Positions 16,001 to 25,940 of a stretch of DNA of 44,204 nt are shown here, one piece after another. The position numbers and the translations under genes are program-made. Under the pieces are notes generated by a model. That model did not search any database and was not told the origin of the DNA. It saw nothing but the letters and a program-made list of their open reading frames with translations. The stretch comes from Limisphaera sp. (GTDB lineage: Bacteria > Verrucomicrobiota > Verrucomicrobiia > Limisphaerales > Limisphaeraceae), in NCBI GenBank assembly GCA_025057755.1, contig JANWVC010000012.1, forward strand, positions 1 through 44,204, given 5' to 3'. Numbering within the stretch: the stretch's first letter is position 1; each line of letters begins with the position of its first letter.

Positions 16001-19000
16001 ATGTTGTCATGGCTCATCACGGTGTCGCTCCGTCACCGATGGGTGATTTGCCTGCTGACTGCGGTGTGGGTGCTGGTGGGAGCGCACACCTTGATGCGTC
16101 TGCCGGTGGATGCGTTTCCGGACACGACACCGGTTCAAGTGCAGATCAACACGGTGGCGCCTGCGCTGAATCCGGTGGAGGTGGAGCAACAGATCACAAG
16201 TCCGATCGAACTGGCGCTGGGTGGTCTGCCGGGGCTGAAGAACTTGCGTTCGATTTCGCGCTTCGGTCTTTCCCAGGTGGTGGCAACGTTTCAGGACGGG
16301 ATTCCGATTCATCAGGCGCGTCAGTGGGTTTCGGAACGGCTGCAGAGTGTGGAGTTGCCCGAGGGGATGGCACGCCCGCAGTTGGGCCCCGTTGCCACGG
16401 GATTGGGAGAAGTGCTGCATTACGTGGTTTATACGGAGGCGCCCGGGCGCACCTTGATGGAACTGCGGGAGTGGCATGATTGGGTGATCAAGCCGGAACT
16501 GCGCAAGGTGCCAGGTGTGGCCGAGATCAACGGTTGGGGTGGATGGGTGAAGCAGTTCCAAGTGGTGGTGGACCCGACCCGACTGGTGAAGCACGGCCTG
16601 ACGCTGGATGCGGTCTTGGAGGCGTTGCAGGCCAACCACCGGAACGTGGGCGGTGGAATCATCCAGCGGCATGGAGAATCGTTGCTGGTACACGGCAGGG
16701 GCGTGGTCAGCGACACAAATGAAATTGGATCGGTTTTGGTGGCCATCCGGGAGGGGGTGCCCGTGCGCATCCGCGATGTGGCTACGGTGACCGTGGGTCA
16801 TGAGATCCGGCGCGGTGCGGTCACGGCCAATGGTCGGGGTGAAGTGTTGTTGGGTCTGGGATTCATGCTCATGGGCGAAAACAGCGCGGAGGTTCCCCGC
16901 GCGTTGAAGTCCCGATTGGCTGAGGTGCAGCGGAGCCTTCCGTCGGACATTCGGGTGGAGGTGCTTTATGACCGGAGTGAGCTTGTGGAAAAAGTCATCC
17001 GCACGGTGGAGCACAATCTTTTGGCGGGAGCCCTTTTGGTCATCGCAGTTTTATTTGCCTTTTTGGGAAATCTGCGAGCCGGCTTGATTGTGGCCGCGGC
17101 GATTCCGCTCTCGATGCTGTTTGCGGGACAGATGATGTGGCAGGTCGGCATTGCGGCCAGTTTGCTGAGTCTAGGGGCGATCGACTTTGGTCTAATTGTG
17201 GACAGCTCGGTGATTATGGTCGAAAACTGCGTGCGGCATGCGGCGCGTCAGCCTGACAAACCATGGTTGGACTTGATCCGGGATGCAGCCTTGGAGGTGC
17301 GCAAACCTACGTTGTTTGGTGAATTGATTATCCTGATTGTCTTTCTGCCCATTCTGACCCTTGAGGGGGTTGAGGGAAAGTTGTTTCGGCCGATGGCATT
17401 GACGATGATTTTTGCCCTGTTTGGTTCCCTAGTTCTGTCGCTGACCTTCATGCCGGCCATGGCGAGCCTGGTGTTGGAGCGTGGTATTCAGCCGCGGGAA
17501 CCGCGGCTGGTCCAAAACCTTCGGCATTTTTACGGACACGTGTTGGATTTGGTGCTGCAGCATCGGAGGGCCACGCTGCTGGGGGCGCTTATCGTTGTGG
17601 GCAGCGGTGCCTGGTTGGCCACGCGGTTGGGCGGCGAATTTCTGCCCCGTCTGGGTGAGGGAGCTTTTGCCATCAGCACGGTGCGATTGGCCGGGGTGTC
17701 CGTCGAGGAAGCCGTGCGTTGGAACCAGCGCATTGAAAAGCTGTTGCTAACAGAATTTCCCGATGAAATCGCGCAGGTATGGTGCCGGCTTGGCACCGCT
17801 GATGTAGCAACCGATCCCATGGGAATCGAGGTGACTGACATCTTTGTGACGTTGCAGCCTCGTCACCGTTGGCGTCGGGCTCGGACCCAGACAGAACTGG
17901 CGGAACAGATGCGGCAGGTTTTGAGTCGTCAGCCTGGTATGACGGCTGTCTTCAGCCAGCCTATTGAAATGCGGATGAACGAGATGATTGCCGGCGTCCG
18001 GGGCGATGTTGCGGTGAAGATTTACGGCGAAGATTTGGATATGTTGCAGCGCCTGGCGCAGCAGGTGCAGGCTGTGCTTGCGCGCATGGACGGAGCCGCC
18101 GATGTCAGTGCCGAGCAAGTGACGGGGCAACCTGTTCTTGAGGTCCGACTGAATGGGGAAGCTCTGGCTCGACACGGAGCCACCCGACGGGAGGTCCTGC
18201 AGTTCGTTGAGGCTGTCGCTGGCATTCCCGTGGGCGAGGTTCGGGAAGGCCAGCGTCGGTTCCCTTTGGTGGTGCGGCTGCCAGATCTTTTTCGATCGGA
18301 TCCGGCCGCGCTGGCTGGCCTGTTGATGCCGACGCGAGCCGGTGCCCTCCTGCCCTTGGGCCGTGTGGCTGCGTTGGTGGAGACGGAAGGACCAGCCGTG
18401 ATCACGCGCGAGTGGGGTCGGCGACGGATTACGGTACAAGCCAACGTGCATGGGCGCGATGTGGCTGGATTTGTGGCAGAGGCAAGGGGTCTTGTGGCGC
18501 GCGAGCTTCGGCTGCCGCCCGGTTATACCTTGGAGTGGGGCGGCCAGTTTGAACACCTGCAGCGGGCAAATCGTCGGTTGGCGTTTGTGGTGCCCCTGGC
18601 CATTGGTTTGGTTCTGGCATTTTTGTATTTGAGCCTGGGTTCATTGCGCGATGTAGCGATTGTGGCCACGGGCATCCCCTTAGGTGCGGTGGGAGGGATT
18701 GCGGCGTTGTGGAGTCGGGAGATGCCATTCACGGTAAGTGCGGGCATCGGATTTGTGGCTTTGAGTGGGGTGGCAATTTTGAACGGTTTGGTGTTGGTCA
18801 CGTTTATCCGTCAGCTTCGTGAGACCGGCCTGCCCATCGAGCAGGCTGTTCGGGAGGCGTGTTTGGTGCGGTTGCGACCCGTTCTGATGACGGGATTGGT
18901 GGCCGCGCTCGGATTTGTTCCCATGGCGGTCAATACCGGAGTTGGGGCGGAGGTACAACGTCCGTTGGCTACTGTCGTGGTGGGCGGGGTGTTGAGCAAC

Positions 19001-19078
19001 TTAGCGCTGACCTTGTTGGTCTTGCCGGTGCTTTATGTTTGTTGGCCAGGCCGTCGCACCATCGCTTCTGCGGTCTGA
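16001..19078 (+). CDS. czcA: CzcA-family heavy-metal RND efflux pump
   Basis: The protein has 1025 residues from ATG 16001, with GGGAGG at 15987-15992 as ribosome-binding site; the upstream TTG 15995 is less likely. The architecture is that of RND pumps: N-terminal helix (HRWVICLLTAVWVLVGAH), a large periplasmic loop starting VDAFPDTTPVQVQI, helices 2-6, a second loop and helices 8-12. In helix 4 the motif is DFGLIVDSSVIMVEN with D395 and D401. That DFGxxxD form is typical of pumps for divalent metals (Co, Zn, Cd, Ni) rather than the monovalent Cu/Ag pumps, so a CzcA or related label fits better than CusA. It exports metal with proton import as part of the operon beginning at 12570. The exact metal cannot be read from the sequence. 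Confidence 0.92.
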   Translation: MLSWLITVSLRHRWVICLLTAVWVLVGAHTLMRLPVDAFPDTTPVQVQINTVAPALNPVEVEQQITSPIELALGGLPGLKNLRSISRFGLSQVVATFQDGIPIHQARQWVSERLQSVELPEGMARPQLGPVATGLGEVLHYVVYTEAPGRTLMELREWHDWVIKPELRKVPGVAEINGWGGWVKQFQVVVDPTRLVKHGLTLDAVLEALQANHRNVGGGIIQRHGESLLVHGRGVVSDTNEIGSVLVAIREGVPVRIRDVATVTVGHEIRRGAVTANGRGEVLLGLGFMLMGENSAEVPRALKSRLAEVQRSLPSDIRVEVLYDRSELVEKVIRTVEHNLLAGALLVIAVLFAFLGNLRAGLIVAAAIPLSMLFAGQMMWQVGIAASLLSLGAIDFGLIVDSSVIMVENCVRHAARQPDKPWLDLIRDAALEVRKPTLFGELIILIVFLPILTLEGVEGKLFRPMALTMIFALFGSLVLSLTFMPAMASLVLERGIQPREPRLVQNLRHFYGHVLDLVLQHRRATLLGALIVVGSGAWLATRLGGEFLPRLGEGAFAISTVRLAGVSVEEAVRWNQRIEKLLLTEFPDEIAQVWCRLGTADVATDPMGIEVTDIFVTLQPRHRWRRARTQTELAEQMRQVLSRQPGMTAVFSQPIEMRMNEMIAGVRGDVAVKIYGEDLDMLQRLAQQVQAVLARMDGAADVSAEQVTGQPVLEVRLNGEALARHGATRREVLQFVEAVAGIPVGEVREGQRRFPLVVRLPDLFRSDPAALAGLLMPTRAGALLPLGRVAALVETEGPAVITREWGRRRITVQANVHGRDVAGFVAEARGLVARELRLPPGYTLEWGGQFEHLQRANRRLAFVVPLAIGLVLAFLYLSLGSLRDVAIVATGIPLGAVGGIAALWSREMPFTVSAGIGFVALSGVAILNGLVLVTFIRQLRETGLPIEQAVREACLVRLRPVLMTGLVAALGFVPMAVNTGVGAEVQRPLATVVVGGVLSNLALTLLVLPVLYVCWPGRRTIASAV

Positions 19079-19187
19079 GCTGGCGGTTGCCGATTTCATT
19101 ACGGACACAGCAGACGGGTTGCGGGGTGACACTTACCGCGCCGGAGCGCAACCTAGGGGAGTCATGGCGCGAATGGACACCGACGGA

Positions 19188-19209
19188 AAAGTTTCATGAA
19201 AGTTTCATG
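19188..19209 (+). repeat. Tandem 11-base repeat (AAAGTTTCATG twice)
   Basis: AAAGTTTCATG occurs at 19188-19198 and again at 19199-19209, between the convergent 3' ends of the pump gene and the GH140-like gene. GTTTCAT is repeated with an 11-base period, and TTTCATGAAA (19192-19201) is itself palindromic. It could be a protein-binding site, but its place between two 3' ends makes a promoter role unlikely. Confidence 0.5.
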
Positions 19210-19213
19210 AGGC

Positions 19214-20644
19214 TTAGCGTTGGCCGGGCGGGCGGAAGCCGCGGGTTGCATCGTCCAGCACAAGCACCCAGTCGAGTGTTTCGCCTGGATCGGGCGGCAC
19301 AAAGGTCTGTTCACCCCGTGCGAGAAAAGTTCCTGCAGGCTTGGCTTGTCCGTTTCGAGGGTTGTACCACCAAGCCTTAACCTTTTTAGATTGGATGACC
19401 TCCAGGCGAATTCGGAAGGGGCGACCCACGGGGGCATAGATCATTGCATAGGACCCGGTAAGGTCACGAGTGGCCACGAATCGGTAGCGGCCGGCGCCGG
19501 GCACACTGGCGGGCACTCGGTCCGGCACTATGATCGTATCATCGGGCACGCGCGTCAGGAACGGCCGGGATAAAAGCAACTGTTTGGCGTATTGCATTTG
19601 AATGGCGCCGGGCTGGCGCAGGGCGTCCTGCCAGGGTAAGAGGGGATGGTTCACCGGTTCCCGATCGGGTGTCCACATTTGCCAGACTGAATGATGACCG
19701 TATGTGTGGCCGAAGGCGCCTCCAAAGAGATCCCAATAAGCGGCCCGGCGCACGTCCGCCGCTACGGAGTATCCTTGCCGGCTCGAGTCGAAATGGAGGG
19801 GATGATCTTCGTATATGGGTTCGCCATCCAGGACTGGCTTGACCGGTTGACGATCATAATCAACCCGGGTCAGCTCGTAACGTCCGGTGAACTCCGGTCC
19901 GTGACCATTTTGGCGCATGTTGAAGTCCAGCCAGTCCTCTTCATGAAACCATTGGGCGGAACCGGCCCCGCCGACTGGATGAAAGGTGATCAATTGCGAT
20001 CCGCCGCCTCGCCGAAGGCCTCGTGCCATGGCGCGAATGATTTCGCGATGTGTATCACTTTCGATTGGCCGATCCCCGCCCAAGATCCAAATGACGCCGG
20101 CGTCGCGGTATCGGTGTCCGAGCCACTCGCCGTAAACTTCCGCATTTTGCGGTGTAAAAATCTCGGGGCCAACTCCCCATTTTTTATTCCACTTGTCGCC
20201 CCAGGTTGGCAACAATCCTACATACAGACCTTTCCGATTGGCTGTTCGCACGATCGCGTCCACGTGGTCCCAATAATCGTTATTTGGCCCGTCCTTGACA
20301 TCTGGCCGGGCTGGGTCCTGGTTGAGCAAGGGCCGATGCCCGTACGCGTTGGGCGTGTTCAGCCCGTCTAATTCGGCCAAGGCCACGGCTTGGATGACGG
20401 TAAATCCCTGGCGGGCGCGCGTCTCCAGATAGTGCTCGGCTTCCACACGGTTGAGTCGGTGGAATAGCTCCCATGCGGTATCGCCAAGCCAGAAGAAGGG
20501 TTGCCCCGTTTCGGTCACCAGATAGCGACGATTGTCGCTGATCTTAAGTCGAGGCAGTTTCTGGGCCGTAGCGGTGCCTGTTAGGGAAACCACAAGGAGC
20601 ATCCCGATGAGTCTGTTCGCGTATCTCCGGCGCGACCGGTCCAT
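19214..20644 (-). CDS. Secreted glycoside hydrolase, DUF4038 (GH140-like) with C-terminal collagen-binding-type domain
   Basis: The 476-residue protein starts at ATG 20644, which gives a signal peptide ([20 protein letters not shown] to about residue 27). The catalytic part is a DUF4038 TIM barrel: [16 protein letters not shown] (49-64), [22 protein letters not shown] with D191, and [14 protein letters not shown] with E275. D191 and E275 are the likely acid/base and nucleophile pair. The last 90 residues or so match the small beta-domain often joined to DUF4038 ([36 protein letters not shown]). The characterised GH140 enzyme is an apiosidase acting on rhamnogalacturonan II, but family members are broad, so the substrate here is unknown. 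It lies in the periplasm or outside. Expression alone or with ubiD upstream is possible. Confidence 0.85.
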   Translation of the reverse strand: MDRSRRRYANRLIGMLLVVSLTGTATAQKLPRLKISDNRRYLVTETGQPFFWLGDTAWELFHRLNRVEAEHYLETRARQGFTVIQAVALAELDGLNTPNAYGHRPLLNQDPARPDVKDGPNNDYWDHVDAIVRTANRKGLYVGLLPTWGDKWNKKWGVGPEIFTPQNAEVYGEWLGHRYRDAGVIWILGGDRPIESDTHREIIRAMARGLRRGGGSQLITFHPVGGAGSAQWFHEEDWLDFNMRQNGHGPEFTGRYELTRVDYDRQPVKPVLDGEPIYEDHPLHFDSSRQGYSVAADVRRAAYWDLFGGAFGHTYGHHSVWQMWTPDREPVNHPLLPWQDALRQPGAIQMQYAKQLLLSRPFLTRVPDDTIIVPDRVPASVPGAGRYRFVATRDLTGSYAMIYAPVGRPFRIRLEVIQSKKVKAWWYNPRNGQAKPAGTFLARGEQTFVPPDPGETLDWVLVLDDATRGFRPPGQR

Positions 20645-20883
20645 CTCGGTCGGCAAACCGTGATGGTAGGTTCGGGGACCGGCCAAGGAACGCCGAGGAC
20701 TTTGCCTCACCAATAAACCGTTGGTCTCGCGCGACCGGCGTTTCCCGCTCCGGGATGGAACGCCGCCATGGAGAAGGAAAACCTGTGGAGCATTCATGGA
20801 TTCGGTTGTTGGACGAGTGTGCGGTTGCCGTGTATTCGATGTTGCGCCCGCGCGTCCATTGCTCCGAGCGGGGGCCCGGGCCT

Positions 20884-22419
20884 TCAGCGTGGCAACAAGC
20901 TCTTGATCCGCTCTTGCACGGCTGGATCCATTTGGATCAGCGGCGGCCACGGACGCTTGAAACCTTCGCCGGGGAGTTTACGAGTCGCGTCGATGCCCAA
21001 TTTGGTGCCGATGCCAATCTCTGGCGTGGCGTGGTCCAGCACATCCGCCGGGCCACGGGTAAACAAGCAGTCCCGTTGCGGATCGGTGTTGGCACAGAGG
21101 TGAAAGAGCACTTCGCGGGTGTTATGCACGTTGACGTGGTCGTCCACCACGATGATGTACTTGGTGAACATCATCTGGCCCATGCCCCAGAGGCCGTGCA
21201 TGATTTTGTAAGCCTGCATGGGGTAGGACTTTTTGATGCTGACAAAAACCAGATTGTGAAAGACGCCTTCAGCCGGCAGTGCCATGTCCACGATTTCCGG
21301 AAAGTTCATCTTGAGCACGGGCAGGAACAGTTTCACGGAGGCGCTGCCAAGATAGAAGTCCTCCATGGGCGGCAACCCCACGATGGTGGCCGGGTAGATC
21401 GCGTCTTTCCGGTGAGTGATGGCGGTGATGTGAAAAACAGGATAAGGCTCGGGCAAGGAGTAATAGCCAGTGTGGTCTCCAAAGGGGCCTTCTTCGCGCA
21501 ATGGTTCGCATGGGTCCACATACCCTTCCAGTACAAAATCTGCGTCTGCCGGCACTTCCAAGTCGATGGTTTCACATCGCACCAACTCGACCGAACGTTT
21601 GCGGAGGTAACCGGCTAGCAGAAACTCATCCAGTCCATCGGGCAGCGGGGCGGTGGCGGCAAAGGTATAGACAGGGTCGCCGCCCAGGAAAACGGCCACG
21701 GGCATGCGCGCGCCTTTCTCGTAATACCGCCGTCCGTGGCGCGCGGCGACTTTTTGAAGTTGCCAATGCATGCCAGTGGTGTGCGCGTCGTACACTTGCA
21801 TGCGGTACATGCCGACATTGCGTTCACCCGTATCGGGATCGCGTGTGACCACACAAGGCAGGGTAATAAACCGACCGGCATCCAACGGCCAGCATTTCAA
21901 AATGGGCAGATCCAACAAGGTGGGTAAAGGCGCGCTGCGGGCAGAATCCGGATCGCAAAGGATATCGGGCGCTTTCGGCCAGGGCTCGGTTCGTCGTGGC
22001 GGCGGGTCAAAGCGATGCACCACTTCTTTACACGGGCCGTCTCGCACGGCTCGGGGCCGGGCATGACGAAGATCGAGCGCCTGGCCAAGGAGGCGAATGG
22101 CCTCGCGAACGGACATGGGCGGTTTTGCCTTCAGCAGGCCGCCGAGTTCGGCTGCGACCTGGTCCACACTTTCGGCATTCAAGGCCATGGCCATGCGCCG
22201 CCAGGAGCCCATGGTATTGATGGCCAATGGCACGCTTGAGACGGCGCCGTTCACGGTAGGTCGCTCGATCAACAGGGCCTTACCCCCGTCCGGGGCTTTC
22301 ATCTGCTGATCGGCCAGCACGGTGATTTCCAGTTCGGTGGCCACCGGCTGTGAGATTCGGATCAACTCGCCTTCGGTCTCCAGACGGTCGAGGAATTCAC
22401 GGAATGACCCGTACGCCAT
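20884..22419 (-). CDS. ubiD: UbiD-family decarboxylase
   Basis: This 511-residue protein is close to the usual length for UbiD. It begins [20 protein letters not shown], typical of the family, and has [12 protein letters not shown] near 310-321, the prenylated-FMN and active-site region, then [15 protein letters not shown] and the [19 protein letters not shown] segment. UbiD enzymes use prenylated FMN to decarboxylate aromatic or unsaturated acids, most often 4-hydroxy-3-polyprenylbenzoate in quinone synthesis or a naphthoate in the futalosine menaquinone route. No UbiX partner or other quinone gene is in the window, so the pathway is uncertain. The neighbours do not form an obvious quinone operon. 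Confidence 0.92.
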   Translation of the reverse strand: MAYGSFREFLDRLETEGELIRISQPVATELEITVLADQQMKAPDGGKALLIERPTVNGAVSSVPLAINTMGSWRRMAMALNAESVDQVAAELGGLLKAKPPMSVREAIRLLGQALDLRHARPRAVRDGPCKEVVHRFDPPPRRTEPWPKAPDILCDPDSARSAPLPTLLDLPILKCWPLDAGRFITLPCVVTRDPDTGERNVGMYRMQVYDAHTTGMHWQLQKVAARHGRRYYEKGARMPVAVFLGGDPVYTFAATAPLPDGLDEFLLAGYLRKRSVELVRCETIDLEVPADADFVLEGYVDPCEPLREEGPFGDHTGYYSLPEPYPVFHITAITHRKDAIYPATIVGLPPMEDFYLGSASVKLFLPVLKMNFPEIVDMALPAEGVFHNLVFVSIKKSYPMQAYKIMHGLWGMGQMMFTKYIIVVDDHVNVHNTREVLFHLCANTDPQRDCLFTRGPADVLDHATPEIGIGTKLGIDATRKLPGEGFKRPWPPLIQMDPAVQERIKSLLPR

Positions 22420-22533
22420 ATCGGCAGGCTAGCAGAGGGAATCCGAGTGCCAAGCGCGGTGAAGCTTCGGGTTTTGCGTTTGCTAACCGACCGGGCCAGC
22501 AGTGACCAGCAGCGCTTCGAACTGGTCCACGGG

Positions 22534-23271
22534 CTATTTCCATGCGTGGACAACGATGCGGTCCGTGCGTGCCAGTGGCCGGAAAGCAAAACCGCGTCTG
22601 TAACGCAACCAGGCGGCTCGTGCCCACCGCCACGGCCAGGGACGTACCCCGGACACCACCTCTACGCGCTGAAAGCCGACGGTTTGGCACATCGCGATCA
22701 CTGCCGCTGGATTGGGGCCACACCAGTTGGTCGGGTCGCGTCCCACTTCGTCTCCGGGATAAAACGCCAGGGCCGGCCGTCGTACATGCAGCAGGTCCAC
22801 CATGGTTTCGAGGATCATCAACTCGCGGGTTACGCTGGCCACACGTTCCAGGGCCAGCAGTGGATGCCGCATGTGGTACAATACACCTAGGAAAAGCACG
22901 ATATCGAACATGCCGACAGATTCCGGCGACAGCTCGAGCACGTCGATGGTTTTGTCCTCCACCTTGCTGCCCAGAGCCTGCCGAGCCAGTTCGAATCCGC
23001 GTTTGCTACCCCACTCGTGAGATCCGTTCCAACAATATGAGTCAATGGCCAGTACACGGGCTGCGCCCCGTCGCTCTGCTTCGAAAGAAAAGAACCCGTC
23101 CCACGCACCGACATCCAACACGGTTTTGCCGGCCAACGAGAGCGGCAGTTTTAGGCGCGCCAGTTTGCGTGGGCTGTTGTCCTGACCCGGTGTGACAATG
23201 CCGTGGCCCAGATCAATCGTATGATGCCAACGGATTTCCGCCACCCGCGCTCGGAGTTCATCCGGACTCAT
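22534..23271 (-). CDS. SAM-dependent methyltransferase, CmoB-like (DUF1698)
   Basis: The protein has 245 residues. The SAM-binding motif I is VLDVGAWDGFFSFEAERRGA starting at residue 51, followed by VLAIDSYCW. The segments FDIVLFLGVLYHMRHPLLALE and NPAAVIAMCQTVGFQRVEVV are typical of the CmoB/DUF1698 family. The N-terminal RWHHTIDLGHGIVTPG also fits that group. CmoB itself makes the tRNA wobble base cmo5U, but it needs CmoA, which is absent here. Many relatives methylate or transfer groups on small molecules or glycans, so the substrate is unknown. It starts at ATG 23271 and lies 114 bases upstream of ubiD on the same strand. Confidence 0.8.
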   Translation of the reverse strand: MSPDELRARVAEIRWHHTIDLGHGIVTPGQDNSPRKLARLKLPLSLAGKTVLDVGAWDGFFSFEAERRGAARVLAIDSYCWNGSHEWGSKRGFELARQALGSKVEDKTIDVLELSPESVGMFDIVLFLGVLYHMRHPLLALERVASVTRELMILETMVDLLHVRRPALAFYPGDEVGRDPTNWCGPNPAAVIAMCQTVGFQRVEVVSGVRPWPWRWARAAWLRYRRGFAFRPLARTDRIVVHAWK

Positions 23272-23432
23272 GGCGGCGATGGTAGGAGGCCTTGCTTATG
23301 GGTCAAGGCAGGGGACCACGGCTTTTGGGCTTTGACGTGCTGCCTGCAAGAGTGACAAGCGTACGAGCGGTTTTTGGGGCCGTGCTTTCAGCGGGAAAGC
23401 CGAAAACTCGAGGGTTTTGTAGAAGCGATGTG

Positions 23433-24758
23433 TCAGACCGACTCCATGATTTCCTGGAGGTAGGGATCGGAGCCATCTGAAAGTCCCATTCCTTGTTCTG
23501 GTTCAACGCCAGCGGACAGCAGACGATTCTGTTTGTCCCCCTGGGGCCCTCCGCGCCAAAGAGTGAGGATGCTGCGCACCAGGGCATTCGGGTGTACTGG
23601 TCGTTCCACGACTTCCTCGCCAGTGGAATTGGTGGCCCCCAGGACGCAACCACCTTTGAATCCGCCCCCGGCGACCAAGGCTGAAAAGGCACGCGGAAAA
23701 TGGTCGCGCCCGCCATTCCACGGAGATTCCCAATGCACCCGTGGCGAGCGTCCGAACTCGCCCCCTACGAAGACAATAGTTTCCGCAAGCAACCCCCGAT
23801 CGGCCAGATCTTGCAAGAGCGCTGCCAAACCTTGGTCCAGCTCGGGCAGTTTCTGCCGCATGCATTCAAAATGCCGTTTGTGTGTATCCCATCCCCGATC
23901 GCGGATACAAATCCACGGGACGCCTCGTTCTGCCCATCGCAGGGCTCTGAGACAGGATCGCCCGAAAGGATGCGAACCGTAGCGTTGATGCATACGATCC
24001 GGCTCGTCGACCAGGTGCCACCACTTCTCCAGACCCTGTTCCAAACAGTTGGTGGCTTGCGTCCAAGAGGCAAAGGACGCCTCAAACAATGTCTCGCGAC
24101 CCGGGGCGCAGTCGCGCGCGCTGAAGCACGGCCGATGAGAGATCGGAAAGGTTACCTGCGCTGGTTGGAGAAGAACCTTTTTGTCATGGCTATGCGACCG
24201 ATGCGTTCCTTCCGATGCCCCCTCGATATGCGCATCCGGGTCAGAGGCGAGACTCGAGCGCACGGCGCTGCTCCAAACTGTCGTGTCCTCTGTTGCGCCC
24301 GTACTTCCCACGCTGCCGAGTTGCTGAAGCCATTGAGCGGCGGTTTCGTGGTCATGCGTCTCGTGGGTAAGACTGCGGATGAGGGTGTATTTATCGGCAT
24401 GGCGAGAGAGTCGGGGCAACAGAGCGCCGATGTAAATGCCTGGGACATTTGTTTTCAAACCTTTCTCAAACGGCCCACAGTAGTCGGGACCGGCCTCCGG
24501 CTTTGGATCGAAAAGGTCAAGATGACAGGGGCCACCCCACAGCCAAATGTGAATCAGGGTGCGGGCCCGCGGCGGCCGCTTCGGTGGTGCCGGGTGTCCA
24601 TATCCGTGTGCCAGAAGCCAGAGCCCCCAGAGGCCCCATCCGCATCGCTCCAACATCTCCCGGCGTGATAGGCGAAGGCTCGCGTCGCTGCTTGCCGCGG
24701 AGCCGGTTAGGGTAAAAGCGGCGGATTTCCCAAAAGGGGTACGATACGCGTTTACCAT
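23433..24758 (-). CDS. DUF1501 family protein (alkaline phosphatase-like fold)
   Basis: The 441-residue protein starts at ATG 24758, preceded by GGAG at about 8 bases. The N-terminus has LSRREMLERCGWGLWGLWLL, the signal-like start usual in this family. Family motifs are IHIWLWGGPCHLDLFDPKPE, the KYTLIRSLTHETHDHETAAQ region, RGWDTHKRHFECMRQKLPEL and FVGGEFGRSPRVHWE, ending with GRDHFPRAFSALVAGGGF. These belong to the sulfatase/phosphatase-like DUF1501 fold, common in Planctomycetota and Verrucomicrobiota and usually paired with a cytochrome-containing DUF1549/DUF1553 protein; that partner is not in the window. The middle, about residues 145-215, does not resemble the family, so an internal deletion or replacement is possible. 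Its function is not known. Confidence 0.8.
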   Translation of the reverse strand: MVNAYRTPFGKSAAFTLTGSAASSDASLRLSRREMLERCGWGLWGLWLLAHGYGHPAPPKRPPRARTLIHIWLWGGPCHLDLFDPKPEAGPDYCGPFEKGLKTNVPGIYIGALLPRLSRHADKYTLIRSLTHETHDHETAAQWLQQLGSVGSTGATEDTTVWSSAVRSSLASDPDAHIEGASEGTHRSHSHDKKVLLQPAQVTFPISHRPCFSARDCAPGRETLFEASFASWTQATNCLEQGLEKWWHLVDEPDRMHQRYGSHPFGRSCLRALRWAERGVPWICIRDRGWDTHKRHFECMRQKLPELDQGLAALLQDLADRGLLAETIVFVGGEFGRSPRVHWESPWNGGRDHFPRAFSALVAGGGFKGGCVLGATNSTGEEVVERPVHPNALVRSILTLWRGGPQGDKQNRLLSAGVEPEQGMGLSDGSDPYLQEIMESV

Positions 24759-24922
24759 GCTGCGTTCTCCAAGACCGATCTTAACACGCTCAGCTTGGCT
24801 TGGCTTGTGAAAAACATGAGGAGTCCCAAACATTTTTATCTTTGTATCTCTATGAATCTGCATTCGCCATAGCTGGCAGGATCGTAGGCGGCCTTGTGGT
24901 CAAACAGGTCCCGATGGGGACT

Positions 24923-25690
24923 TCACTGCGCGGTCCAGCCGCCGTCGATGCTAATGTCCGTGCCTGTTATCCATCCGGCGTCAGGTGAGCAGAGGTAAAC
25001 AGCCAGGGCGGCGATTTCTTCCTCGCGTCCCCATCGACCCAACGGAATACGCGAGGTAAATTCCCTTTGCACGTCGGGATTTTCCAGCAAGGGTCGATTC
25101 ATCTCGGTGGCCACAGGCCCTGGGCTGATGCCGTTGACCGTGATCCCCTCGCCGGCCAGTTCCAGAGCCAGGGCTCGGGTGAAGCCCAGCAGACCGGTTT
25201 TACTGGCTGCGTAAGCGGTGCGACCCGGCAGCGCAACGTGGCTCATGATGGAGGTAAGATTGAGAATCCGCCCGTAACCATGCCCCCGCATCAAGGGGAG
25301 AAACGCCCGACAAACCAGGAACACGCCCGTGAGGTTGGTGTCCATCACGTGATGCCACTCCTCCAAGGTAAATGCTTCGAGTGGTTTGCGTATGTTGACG
25401 CCGGCTGAATTCACGAGGATGTGAACGGCGCCAAACGTGCTTCGTACCTGCTCGGCGGCTCTGGTTACATCTGCTTCCGAACGCACGTCGCAAGGTTGGA
25501 TCAAGACTTTTCGTCCACGTCGTTCGATTTCCCGGGCGGTTTGTTCCAACCGGCTCAGATCCCGGGCCAGTAAGATCATGTCTGCACCGGCGTTTGCCAG
25601 GGCGCAAGCGATGGCTCGACCCAAGCCACGACTTGCGCCGGTGACCACAGCCACACGGTTTTCCAACACCCGCTCGTTCATGGCGTGCAT
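24923..25690 (-). CDS. Short-chain dehydrogenase/reductase (SDR), FabG-like
   Basis: This 255-residue classical SDR has the NAD(P)-binding TGASRGLG at 17-24 and NSAG at 94-97. The catalytic residues are S147 and the Y160-x3-K164 pair (YAASK), and the C-terminal DISIDGGW is typical. After ISPGPVATEMNR comes the usual substrate-cap region. It reduces or oxidises an unknown alcohol or keto substrate; gluconate 5-dehydrogenase-like and FabG-like members have this form. Starts at 25690 (MHAMNERV) and 25681 (MNERV) are both possible, and neither has a strong ribosome-binding site. It is separated from both neighbours by more than 160 bases, so it is probably a single-gene unit. Confidence 0.88.
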   Translation of the reverse strand: MHAMNERVLENRVAVVTGASRGLGRAIACALANAGADMILLARDLSRLEQTAREIERRGRKVLIQPCDVRSEADVTRAAEQVRSTFGAVHILVNSAGVNIRKPLEAFTLEEWHHVMDTNLTGVFLVCRAFLPLMRGHGYGRILNLTSIMSHVALPGRTAYAASKTGLLGFTRALALELAGEGITVNGISPGPVATEMNRPLLENPDVQREFTSRIPLGRWGREEEIAALAVYLCSPDAGWITGTDISIDGGWTAQ

Positions 25691-25940
25691 GGTGGGGCCT
25701 AGAGGCGGATGAAGACCAGCCAGAAGCACTGGACCTGTTACACGGTGGCCAAGCTGGCGCTTTCATGAAGGTTGAGATGTCTCGCGACGCCCGCTTGGTG
25801 AAGCCGCGCGGGGCCGTCCTTTCTTGAAGGGTTTCCGCGTGCATCCGACCAAATGGGCGGCACACGAGCCCTTGAGCTTGCCTTTGACTCCGGCTTCGCG
25901 GCTGGTGCGATTGAACCCCGGGTGGTCGCGAGATTTTGGC

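Noticed and set aside
16007..17014. Minus-strand frame of 335 codons
   Set aside because: It is the shadow of czcA and is histidine- and glutamine-rich, as expected for antisense of this codon use.
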